A stretch of DNA of 17,762 nt from Bacteroidales bacterium. Its GTDB lineage: Bacteria; Bacteroidota; Bacteroidia; Bacteroidales; UBA10428. The stretch covers positions 1 to 17,762 of the forward strand of contig DAOUOU010000036.1 of the NCBI GenBank assembly GCA_030626465.1, written 5' to 3'. Of this stretch, positions 9,201 to 14,912 are shown one piece after another (position 1 is the first letter of the stretch; the number at the start of each line of letters is the position of its first letter). The translations under genes were made by a program, and so were the position numbers. Under the pieces are notes generated by a model that had not been told where the DNA came from, did no database searches, and saw only the letters and a program-made list of their open reading frames with translations.

Positions 9201-11445
9201 AACCAAATTCAGGTGAGTACAAAGCAGAACCTGTTATTGACTGTGCTGAAGAACCATTTAAGGTAAGTCTTCCTGATAAAGATGGATTGTGAACAAGTTT
9301 ACCATCTGTAATCGATAAATCTCCGAGCAAGTTAACTGTATATCTTTCGATTGTAAACTGTCCTTCGTTTATAGTGAGGCCATTTTGAACTTGTATTATT
9401 GAATTCAGAGCCTGCGAAGGGTCTGTTGTTCTACCTGTACATTCTGCAATTCCAACATCATAGTATGAAGAACCATTTGGATCTTTATCAATCACCAGGT
9501 TATAAAATTGAAGAACATTGGCAGTAGTGCTATTTTCTATATCAATAGTACTATTTTGATCTCCAATAAAATAGGTTGTATTGTTATCATGATCAAAAAC
9601 ACCTCCATCTTCAATTATTAAGTCACCGCCGATAGATAAATCATAGCCTTTTGTTTCAAGCTCAGTATTTGCTCCAATTGTTAAATCATTTAGAATGGTA
9701 AGATTGCTTTGTAAGGCTACTTCCTGGGTTCCTCCATTTGCTGATTCAGTAATAGTAAGATTATAAAACGGAGCTGTAGAATTGATCTCAAACTCAGGCT
9801 GACCTGCTGCATCCTCAGTTGGTATTAAAAGTTCTATTGTACCCCCGGTAACATTAATATTCCCGTCGTCGCATCCAATATCAATACCATTAGTAGCAGT
9901 AGTGTTTATTGCATCAATTTGAATTAAGCCACCGGACATGTTAAAGACATAGTCGCTTTGGGGTAAAGCAAAAACGGCTGAAGAACCACGGCTGTCCGAT
10001 AAATTATTAATATAAAGTGTACCACCCGATTGAATATAGCTAAATCGGCCTGTTGTGCTTGCCTCCTTTACCTGGGTAGTAGTAACAGTACCTCCTTCGA
10101 AAACCAGTTTTCCGGGTTCTGTAACATTACTGAAATAGGTTATCCCTCCTGTATTATCCGGGTTTGTAAAACTACCTGACGTAACCTGCAGTGTTCCATA
10201 GATTGTAATACCACGCCAACCTCCACCGGTGGTATGGGTTGATACATCGGCACCGTCAATCCAAAGTCTGGTGCCAGACGCAATATGAAATTCATAGGGT
10301 GATGCTGTTCCATTACGCCACGCACCAAGTATAGGAATATCTATATTCGAACCTAGTTTGAGTGTTCCATTGTATAGTACCAAAGCAAGGTTTTCCCATC
10401 CTTCAGCACCTGCATCCAGACAACCCCCACCAGCAACCGGTCCAAATAATTGAAAGTTAGCTGTACTTGTCGATATAACATCAAGAACATAGGTTTCATC
10501 CGTTCCTTTATCAAGGATTAATCTGTAAAAATCGGTTGTACCATTACACGTTAATGTATTATCAGATGCGCCGCTAAAAGTAACCTTTACAGCTCCCGTA
10601 GCTTCACAGCTGTATTGTGCATCATTGGCAAAATCTATGGTTCCATTGTTAGTAACGTCTCCCTGAAATTCAACAGAATGCACTGTGCTGCCGGTACCAA
10701 CTGTAAAACTTGTACCCGAACTAATAGTAGTTGTACCATATACCAGTAAATTCAAGGCTGTAGTGCTTGAATTATCGTTTATCTGAAATACCCCGCTGGA
10801 AATTGTTAAATTACCATCAATCTGGTAATCGGCCAGAAGCACTAAAACATCTGTAGCGTTATCCAAATCGACTTCCACATGATAAAATGTATGTGCAGTA
10901 GTTAAATCATAACCTGTACTATCAAAAACTACCGTTCCTTCACCCTGATCTTCTGTGAGAAAATGAGAGGCATCTCCAGCGGGAAAATTATCGGCTTTCA
11001 GAATTATTTTACCACTCCCTCGAATTTCAGTAAACGTATGACCTGTAGTAGCTTTAAAATCTATGCGCCCGGTAACAGTTAGTCGTGCATTGGTCTTATT
11101 GTTTGAAGAAACAGTTACTGTTCGAGCTGATAGAATGACTACATAGTCACTCGCACTGGTTGGGGAAGTTGTTGGTGTTAAGCTACCTGGGTTATTTGGT
11201 AAGGCACCTGAAGGATCCAGAGTCCATGTTGTTGGATCATCCCATTCGCCGGAAGCCAGTGTATACCATGTGCTCTGTGAGTATGACTGCAGGCATAAAC
11301 CGATTGAAAAAATGAATAGTAAAGCTATCTTCCTCCATCGAAATGAAATCGTTGGGAAAGTATTTTCTGTGAAGGAATTCGATGTTGAAAAAAATATTGA
11401 TTTTAATTGAAAGAAAACAGATCTGATACTTCTGAAATTATTCAT
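3274..11445 (-). CDS. Giant secreted modular beta-solenoid/PKD protein, 2723 residues
   Basis: An ATG start is followed by a long N-region and a hydrophobic segment (KIALLFIFSIGLCLQSYSQ, residues 39-57), an extended signal peptide. Three tandem modules follow, beginning near residues 58, 959 and 1846. Each opens with a cap of the form GxW-x5-W followed by a VxI-x-[AG]-x-TV(T/S)V strand. It continues with many short strands rich in Gly, Asn, Thr and Ser (for example NLTINxxxGVxL and LxLxxGxI), typical of beta-solenoid repeats, and ends in a sandwich containing FPVG or YPIG. Residues 2258-2710 are four or five Ig/PKD-like domains, several containing a CxG or CxxD pair, the last being PKD-like (FVWTVTEGDIVSGQGTDQI). 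It ends in TGPVNHIDPLIYP. No type A or type B sorting domain, peptidase, glycosidase or anchor motif is visible. The gene leads the cassette. Likely a surface adhesin or fibre; the function is inferred. Codon and base use resemble the neighbouring genes. Confidence 0.9.
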   Translation of the reverse strand: MNNFRSIRSVFFQLKSIFFSTSNSFTENTFPTISFRWRKIALLFIFSIGLCLQSYSQSTWYTLASGEWDDPTTWTLDPSGALPNNPGSLTPTTSPTSASDYVVILSARTVTVSSNNKTNARLTVTGRIDFKATTGHTFTEIRGSGKIILKADNFPAGDASHFLTEDQGEGTVVFDSTGYDLTTAHTFYHVEVDLDNATDVLVLLADYQIDGNLTISSGVFQINDNSSTTALNLLVYGTTTISSGTSFTVGTGSTVHSVEFQGDVTNNGTIDFANDAQYSCEATGAVKVTFSGASDNTLTCNGTTDFYRLILDKGTDETYVLDVISTSTANFQLFGPVAGGGCLDAGAEGWENLALVLYNGTLKLGSNIDIPILGAWRNGTASPYEFHIASGTRLWIDGADVSTHTTGGGWRGITIYGTLQVTSGSFTNPDNTGGITYFSNVTEPGKLVFEGGTVTTTQVKEASTTGRFSYIQSGGTLYINNLSDSRGSSAVFALPQSDYVFNMSGGLIQIDAINTTATNGIDIGCDDGNINVTGGTIELLIPTEDAAGQPEFEINSTAPFYNLTITESANGGTQEVALQSNLTILNDLTIGANTELETKGYDLSIGGDLIIEDGGVFDHDNNTTYFIGDQNSTIDIENSTTANVLQFYNLVIDKDPNGSSYYDVGIAECTGRTTDPSQALNSIIQVQNGLTINEGQFTIERYTVNLLGDLSITDGKLVHNPSLSGRLTLNGSSAQSITGSALYSPEFGYIELDNSNGATITTNVSMDYFTLTTGILNIGINRLLIDTNFVDGSGFGATKMIETDAAHGAKGLRLKMDDDYTGGATVNFPVGSNGNWAECDINISSSIGSVTGYLTIAPVNLYHPTRPSGGCDAIDGYWKTKSSGLSGTSSGVEYQIYSPYADPPGGGDFEYYLIDGVWTSSGGASTPGWITFEDANLDGFPEEADFTIGKNACFNNVNYVYSVTTGDWDDAGTWDVGGPATYDYVYIRDGHTVSVTRDNQDDAGKVIVEAGGTLDIGTYTGLTYNIVKGGGTIRIASNTVPTADYDDFMYNDTATFEYYGGAYTLPTDFSVYPNLKISGTGNKTMINQDVLVRKNLYIDGQTLILNDGDNVIINDSIIFDNAGVLQFPTGATSCEVTVNKSIDLSGSSTANTIEVGTGGTYAANHSLIVYDDINITSGSVITLFRNTSNKAVDLYFNGNGNSTVNSDGVTSNNIDLNRLIINKSDNTADVDFNEEFTLNGATDGNSDEKALYLISGDLTIDNSLVDIDLTTGGEDFEIPAEASLNILNATVNASGSNTGISLDGLMTVGDGSSWLLNGGTNNYIEYSASGNAQIVIDQGTLRVGSQIRRSTLTSEGILLFSQNHSNSTVIVGETDAPENTRGVFEILNAGSDFTQVADASITIVQSQTTPTAPSIYLDPETSSIGSGAGFVIGNGSTPASDAIGIYSTIDLQNITIDGTQTPTLTLWTVPLTINEDLTIESGGILDANGLDLTLNGDFLNSGTFTANSNTTYLSGSSDQRILGNTTFFNLTKTSSSELWLAYNAADIIVSNDLDFQAGTLRDSSNTVTLLGDCNFDGTHIHGSQAGDGIYFNGSAEQELTGNGTFGKVTVNNSEGVTIPLGYNFTITDTLSLQSGVFSIGKNLLTLPLNAVIEEANPFSSSNMIQTNVSFTDYGVKKYLPSGASTFIYPIGSGGKYNPVTLTITANDNSTGSITVKAADEMHPSIQEDDETPDPLIVDADNVLQYHWLMRSSGISGFSATANMKYDPGDVEVTAPYDVYDYITARLLNDGSGDWNKYDDVDKFDEASEILIFDFAGVDDDEISGDYTAGVDGSSFNGAIPDQVPAYVTNSTGDWTTSTIWTPNITGGPRGAITIINAGHTVTIPSNYISSYTTEILGEVRINTTLGHRFGEVTGNGTLYTEREVIPAGIYDEFFSSAGGTLEYGGSADLDVLAGQSLVNNLTFSGTAERRLPSNNITLNGDFEINGGATLDVNNDNDIDIEIRGDLIRTSGNFNAGIDLTNTISFTSSVTQNISGDFTGTNTLNTLEVDNANGVTLSGDVDIAEELVLTNGVITTGANTLKITLTATVSPVSGTTTEHVDGSLTKVLTSSGDFTYPIGDNGSLGIIDLIDVNGWGGGSGEFSAEYFFSNPTTDIGSAMETGINTVSNSEYWEIQSPASGQSLMKITLDGSSDVANALSDINDLVILGWDGSEWDSVGGNYTIAGNATSGSITCDTDIDFDTYSYFTLGSNQTITLITASIISGDVAICNGESATITIALTGGTTPWEVQYTDGSSTFTESGINSSPHDITVTPSSTTTYTLTSVEDNTPTSGSLVGDIDAIITVNSLPTITFSNNSTGDEICDGDEVIFTASGGTNYDFHLNATSDQSGTLTTYTTSTLADQDEIYVVVTNSNGCSDTSSTTTIAVYQPPTANAGSDEEICAGNTHDLSTSTTPPGATNYASLLWTTSGTGGFDNNTLLQPVYTPGAADESAGSVILTLTANGNASCVAAIDDMSLVINLIPTIILGANPAVCSGATIANLNYTATTGSPDQYSIDFDAAAEGEGFVDVADNALPASSIVITVPGATASGTYNATLTVDNSTTGCLSGNYAISVTVNPLPAPSITGNDAVCERDTLSYSTPATGNTFVWTVTEGDIVSGQGTDQIVVGWDTLLPVGTLSAAGTVEVQETITATSCQSTDILNITIRRVSETGPVNHIDPLIYP
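3277..3315 (-). other. C-terminal TGPVNHI tail, copy 2
   Basis: The last 13 codons of the giant protein are TGPVNHIDPLIYP. They align without gaps to the tail of the 320-residue protein downstream (T, G, P, [I/V], x, H, I identical or conservative). The alignment continues ten residues further back through a matching strand (LNITI against LTVTV). Confidence 0.6.
3277..4674 (-). other. Ig/PKD-like tail of the giant protein (residues 2258-2723)
   Basis: About 466 residues with a repeated pattern of strands around paired cysteines: DVAICNGESATI, GDEICDGDEVIF, DEEICAGNTHDL, NPAVCSGATIANL and NDAVCERDTLSY each open a domain of about 85-110 residues. This is the usual layout of stacked Ig/PKD-like domains in Bacteroidota surface proteins. 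The last domain resembles the first domain of both downstream secreted proteins. Confidence 0.75.
4675..5910 (-). repeat. Super-module 3 of the giant protein (residues 1846-2257, shortened)
   Basis: Opens with YVTNSTGDWTTSTIW and INAGHTVTI, has HRFGEVTGNGTLYTEREVIPAG like the matching part of module 1, then a short solenoid (NTLEVDNANGVTLSGD), and closes with GDFTYPIGDNGSLGIIDL. At 412 residues it is less than half the length of modules 1 and 2, so most solenoid turns are absent. Confidence 0.7.
5911..8571 (-). repeat. Super-module 2 of the giant protein (residues 959-1845)
   Basis: Opens with YVYSVTTGDWDDAGTW and RDGHTVSV. A long solenoid follows with repeating strand-turn units (for example LTLNGDFLNSGTFTANSNTT, then KVTVNNSEGVTIPLGYNF). 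It closes with STFIYPIGSGGKYNPVTLTI and an Asp-rich stretch (VDDDEISGDYTAGVDG). Its length, 887 residues, nearly equals that of module 1. Confidence 0.7.
8572..11274 (-). repeat. Super-module 1 of the giant protein (residues 58-958)
   Basis: Opens right after the signal peptide with STWYTLASGEWDDPTTW and VVILSARTVTV, where Arg stands in place of the His seen in modules 2 and 3. It continues with HTFTEIRGSGKIILKADNFPAG and a solenoid of about 650 residues. It closes with ATVNFPVGSNGNWAECDINI and an Asp/Glu-rich segment (FEDANLDGFPEEADFTIG). Confidence 0.7.
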
Positions 11446-11801
11446 AAGCAGAATGTTATGAGCTTCCCCGGCTCAAGAATAGTGCACCATTAATTATTAA
11501 CTACTTCAACGTAAACCATACAACTGGGTTACAATAAGTTAATAACTAAATCCCGAATTATTGATAAAAGTTAAGATAAATTTGACTAGAGAGTAGAATT
11601 AAATTATCAACAAAATCTGCTTCCGGGAAGGATAACCTTCAGGTATTTGTCCATGTAGAATAGAGCTTTTTACATCTCTTTTGGATTCAATAAAAAAAGG
11701 AAATAAAAAAATCAACAATTATTTTTTATAAGTTGTTGATTTATAAATAGTTAAGAGTTCAGAATGAAAATCACGGACTTTCCGTAACCATTCACACTGT
11801 C
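11446..11801. other. Intergenic region between the surface cassette and the pnt operon (356 bp)
   Basis: No coding region is visible. The right part holds the pnt terminator (11701-11742). The left part is the 5' region of the giant gene: AT-rich with a small perfect palindrome AGTTAATAACT (11537-11547). I find no TAnnTTTG element on the minus strand here, so the cassette promoter is not identified and may be atypical or regulated. Confidence 0.6.
11701..11742 (-). terminator. Rho-independent terminator of the pnt operon
   Basis: A perfect 10 bp inverted repeat (AAATCAACAA at 11709-11718, TTGTTGATTT at 11733-11742) extends inward by a wobble and one more pair. On the minus strand it is followed directly by a T-run (TTTTTTATTT). 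It starts 60 bases past the pntB stop. Confidence 0.75.
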
Positions 11802-13214
11802 CTATAAATTCTTAATCTCCGCAACCAGTTTTTGCAGACTATCCTTTGCATTGCCAAACAACATGCGGGTTTTGTCATTGTAGAAAAGGTAATTCTCAAT
11901 AGCAGCATATCCTTTCCCCATACCCCTTTTCATTACAATTATATTCTTCGACTCATGAGCATTGATGATTGGCATGCCATAGATCGGGCTTGAAGCATCA
12001 TCGAGAGCAGCAGGATTGACCACATCGTTTGCGCCTATTACCACCACAACATCCGTATTCGGCATATCCGGATTGATATCGTCCATCTCAACCAGTTTCT
12101 CATAGGGAACATCTGCTTCCGCCAAAAGCACATTCATATGTCCCGGCATACGACCTGCCACCGGATGAATTGCATATTTCACCTCCACACCACGATCAGT
12201 AAGTAATTTGTCCAGCTCACTGCAAATATGCTGTGCCTGGGCAGCGGCTAATCCATAACCCGGTACAATCACCACTTTTTGTGTGTAGTTTAAAAGAACA
12301 GAAGCATCACTTAAAGAAATCTCTTTGATGATACCAATTTCTTTATCTCCTTTTACTGCACCACCACCGCCAAAAGCTCCCACAATAACATTCAACAGCG
12401 AACGGTTCATAGCCCGGCACATCAGTATGGTGAGTATTGTTCCGGCTGCACCGACAAAGATCCCGCCTAAGATCATTGCCTGGTTGCTGTAAATAAAACC
12501 TGCCATGGCAGCGGCAATACCTGTAAACGAGTTGAGCAGAGAAATTATTACAGGCATATCTGCACCACCAATTGGCATAACGAAGAACACTCCATATACC
12601 AGTGCCATAATAAACAGGATATAGATCAATACTTCCTTGCTGACCATTGGATTTACTGCTACCATAAGATAGACCACAATTACCGTTACTAAGGCCAGCA
12701 TAAAGAGGTTGATGTATTTCATCAGCGGTGATAACCAATCTTTCACCCAGCCATCGAGTTTTCCATAGGCTATCATACTTCCGCTGAAAGCAATGCTGCC
12801 AATCACTAAACCCAATAAAGTAACAAGGATCGAAGTGTTATCAGGATTGGAGTATTCCATCAGTGCAACCAATGCAGAAGCTGCACCACCCGTGGCATTA
12901 TAGAAAGAAACCAGTTGCGGCATAGCCGTCATTTTTATTCTGCGTGCCACAACAGCACCAATGACAGTTCCAACCGTGATTACGGCAACAATAACAATTA
13001 CATTGGTAAGCGCAATGTTGTTACCCTCTGCGTCTTTATGCAGTATCAGGGTTGTGATCATAGCTAAAACCATGCCGGCTGCAGCATAAAGGTTACCTCG
13101 TTTTGCCGACTCCGGTTTACTTAATAATTTAAGACCTATAACAAATAAGATGGCAGCTACCAGATAACTGAAATCCAGTATGATCTCTCCGTATTGCATT
13201 GTATTTTCAGGCAT
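11802..13214 (-). CDS. pntB: NAD(P)+ transhydrogenase beta subunit
   Basis: 470 residues, normal for the family. It forms the membrane channel with PntAB and binds NADP(H), coupling hydride transfer from NADH to NADP+ to proton entry. Residues 1-285 are hydrophobic with about eight or nine membrane helices, including MPQLVSFYNATGGAAS (99-114) and MPIGGADMPVIISLLNS (213-229). Residues of about 300-470 are the soluble NADP-binding domain III: VPGYGLAAAQAQ (317-328), VAGRMPGHMNVLLAEAD (352-368), IGANDVVNPAA (393-403) and KRGMGKGYAAIEN (429-441). Asn106 appears to align with the channel histidine (His91) of the E. coli beta subunit, and NYLF replaces the more usual NPLF near 441; both are from memory of the family. 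It follows pntAB by 25 bp, the last gene before the terminator. Confidence 0.97.
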   Translation of the reverse strand: MPENTMQYGEIILDFSYLVAAILFVIGLKLLSKPESAKRGNLYAAAGMVLAMITTLILHKDAEGNNIALTNVIVIVAVITVGTVIGAVVARRIKMTAMPQLVSFYNATGGAASALVALMEYSNPDNTSILVTLLGLVIGSIAFSGSMIAYGKLDGWVKDWLSPLMKYINLFMLALVTVIVVYLMVAVNPMVSKEVLIYILFIMALVYGVFFVMPIGGADMPVIISLLNSFTGIAAAMAGFIYSNQAMILGGIFVGAAGTILTILMCRAMNRSLLNVIVGAFGGGGAVKGDKEIGIIKEISLSDASVLLNYTQKVVIVPGYGLAAAQAQHICSELDKLLTDRGVEVKYAIHPVAGRMPGHMNVLLAEADVPYEKLVEMDDINPDMPNTDVVVVIGANDVVNPAALDDASSPIYGMPIINAHESKNIIVMKRGMGKGYAAIENYLFYNDKTRMLFGNAKDSLQKLVAEIKNL

Positions 13215-13239
13215 ATCTTTTATCTTCTGTTACAACATA

Positions 13240-13557
13240 CTAATTACTTTTCTTCTTTTTGAACATATCCAGCATCCTGTCGGTGACAACGAACCCGCCC
13301 GCAACATTAAGGGTTCCGAACAATACTGCCAGTATTCCAAGAGCAAGTTCCAGTGAAAAACCGGAAAGATCAGCGTGACCAAGTAAAATGATCCCTCCAA
13401 TAATAATCACACCACTAATGGCATTTGCACCCGACATGAGAGGAGTATGCAGTACCGAAGGCACATTCGAAATCACTTCGATACCAAGAAAAATAGAAAG
13501 AATAATTATAAATATCGCTTCTTTATACTCATTAAAATATAGTAATACTTGTTCCAT
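13240..13557 (-). CDS. pntAB: NAD(P)+ transhydrogenase alpha subunit, membrane part
   Basis: 105 residues with three membrane helices (about 12-28, 42-62 and 69-91). It carries the family motif GIEVISNVPSVLHTPLMSG (25-43), then NAISGVIIIGG and GTLNVAGGFVVTDRMLDMFKKKK. In species with a split alpha subunit this short protein is the membrane segment that in E. coli is fused to the C-terminus of PntA. It starts 19 bp after the pntAA stop and 25 bp before pntB, so the three are one operon. Confidence 0.96.
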   Translation of the reverse strand: MEQVLLYFNEYKEAIFIIILSIFLGIEVISNVPSVLHTPLMSGANAISGVIIIGGIILLGHADLSGFSLELALGILAVLFGTLNVAGGFVVTDRMLDMFKKKKSN

Positions 13558-13576
13558 ACTTTTGAATTTACAATGT

Positions 13577-14698
13577 TTACATTACTGATTTTACTCTTTC
13601 GTTCACAATCTCTCCTTCATGAGTCAGACAGGTACCCTTGACAATCTCATCTTCGAAGTTCAGATTCAGATTGCCTTCCTCATCTATAATCAGCTTGATG
13701 AAATTAAGAACGTTCTTGCCAAACATGGTGCTTGAATCGTATGGCATGTCTGAAGGATAATCGGACTTTCCTATAATGGTAATATTGTTGTGGTTTATGG
13801 TTTCCCCATCTTTAGTCAATTCACAATTTCCTCCGGTTGATGCAGCAAGGTCAACTATCACAGAGCCCCACTTCATTCCATCAACAGTTTCTTTACGCAC
13901 CAAAAGAGGAGCTTGTTTCCCGGGGATCAGAGCTGTGCAGATCACTACATCAGCAAGCAAAGCATGATCGTGAATAAGTGCGGCCTGCTTCTTTTTGAAT
14001 TCTTCTGTTTGCTCAATTGCATAACCTCCTGCCGATTCATCTTCCATCGTGCCCTCAACCTCAATAAATTTTCCACCCAGACTTTTTACTTCTTCCTTTA
14101 CTGCCGATCGAACATCAAAGACCTCAACTACTGCACCCAGCTTTCGTGCTATGGCAATTGCCTGCAATCCTGCAACACCTGCTCCCAGGATGAGAACCCT
14201 GGCTGGCTTTACAGTGCCTGCAGCAGACATAAACATCGGGAAGAATTTAGGGAGTTGCATTGCAGAATCAAGAACTGCTTTGTAGCCCGCAACTGTTGCC
14301 ATCGATGACAGAATATCCATTGCCTGGGCTCTGGTAATTCTTGGAACAAGCTCCATGCTGAAAGAAGTAATATTCTGCTTCGCTAAGGCAGCAACAACAT
14401 CTTTATTGAAAAAAGGATTAAGAGCAGCAATGACAACCTGACCTTTCTTTAAGCTTATGATCTCATCTTTTGAAAGCGGATTGATTTTTAATAACAAGTC
14501 AGCGTTTTTCAGGATCTCCTGATTTGAAGAGATTGAAGCTCCTGCTTCAACAAAATGATCATCGGAAATTGTAGCTTTGATACCTGCACCTTTTGAAACA
14601 ATAACTTTTGTTTTCAGACCAATCAGCGATTTAACAATCTCAGGTGTTACAACCACCCGGTTCTCTGATTCTGTCTCACGTAGAACACCAATATTCAT
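13577..14698 (-). CDS. pntAA: NAD(P)+ transhydrogenase alpha subunit, soluble NAD-binding part
   Basis: 373 residues from the ATG at 14698. It is the NAD(H)-binding domain I of the three-polypeptide transhydrogenase and has no membrane helices. It starts with the alanine-dehydrogenase-like signature MNIGVLRETESENRVVVTPE. The Rossmann fingerprint is VLILGAGVAGLQAIAIARK (168-186) with acidic EVFDVR ending the second strand (192-197). CTALIPGKQAPLLV (254-267) and GSVIVDLAASTGGNCELT (278-295) are also typical. The frame is open upstream to a TTG at 14752, but that codon is the -33 element of the promoter described next, so the later ATG is the start. The role of the complex is to make NADPH at the cost of the proton gradient; the neighbouring broken sucAB genes encode an NADH-producing enzyme. 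Confidence 0.96.
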   Translation of the reverse strand: MNIGVLRETESENRVVVTPEIVKSLIGLKTKVIVSKGAGIKATISDDHFVEAGASISSNQEILKNADLLLKINPLSKDEIISLKKGQVVIAALNPFFNKDVVAALAKQNITSFSMELVPRITRAQAMDILSSMATVAGYKAVLDSAMQLPKFFPMFMSAAGTVKPARVLILGAGVAGLQAIAIARKLGAVVEVFDVRSAVKEEVKSLGGKFIEVEGTMEDESAGGYAIEQTEEFKKKQAALIHDHALLADVVICTALIPGKQAPLLVRKETVDGMKWGSVIVDLAASTGGNCELTKDGETINHNNITIIGKSDYPSDMPYDSSTMFGKNVLNFIKLIIDEEGNLNLNFEDEIVKGTCLTHEGEIVNERVKSVM

Positions 14699-14722
14699 TG
14701 CATTTGTATTTTTTAAAGGGTG

Positions 14723-14752
14723 CAAAGGTAAAGAAACGACATGAACCCTCAA
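14723..14752 (-). promoter_or_regulatory. Promoter of the pntAA-pntAB-pntB operon
   Basis: On the minus strand TTG (14752-14750), a 19-base spacer and TACCTTTG (14730-14723) match the Bacteroidota consensus (TTG, 19-21 bases, TAnnTTTG) in every fixed position. The predicted transcript start near 14716 leaves a leader of about 18 bases before the ATG at 14698. The pntAA translation start follows from this. Confidence 0.8.
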
Positions 14753-14808
14753 ATAAAATTTATGGCTTGATTTCTAAAGTGTATTATAAAACTATCGCCT
14801 TACTTGTT

Positions 14809-14827
14809 TGTTACACAATAGGTAACA
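14809..14827. promoter_or_regulatory. Small palindrome in the pnt/suc divergent intergenic region, possible operator
   Basis: TGTTAC, seven bases, GTAACA: a perfect 6 bp inverted repeat between the two divergent promoters, about 57 bases upstream of the pnt -33 element. The spacing of about 13 bases between half-site centres could suit a dimeric regulator. No regulator gene is in the window; a chance occurrence is possible. Confidence 0.25.
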
Positions 14828-14874
14828 CAACCAATATAAATTTCCGGTTCTATGATTGGCAGTATAAAGTTTAC

Positions 14875-14882
14875 TAATTTTG
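14875..14882 (+). promoter_or_regulatory. Candidate -7 box of the sucA promoter
   Basis: TAATTTTG matches TAnnTTTG and lies 30 bases before the sucA ATG. The nearest upstream TTG (14856-14858) is 16 bases away, shorter than the usual 19-21, so the match is incomplete. It overlaps the TTG at 14880 that could otherwise be taken as the start, favouring the ATG at 14913. Confidence 0.45.
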
Positions 14883-14912
14883 ATCGTTTTTATTGCAAAT
14901 AACAAGTATGTT

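Noticed and set aside
11561..11584. TTG...TAAATTTG on the plus strand in the intergenic region before the pnt terminator
   Set aside because: The -7 form matches, but the spacer is only 13 bases and no plus-strand gene lies downstream; AT-rich sequence gives such matches by chance.
13913..14308. Plus-strand open frames opposite pntAA
   Set aside because: Composition follows the complementary strand of a well-conserved gene; no independent features.
14880..14912. TTG start for sucA giving eleven extra residues
   Set aside because: That TTG is part of the likely -7 promoter element, and family proteins begin near MDEFSFLG.
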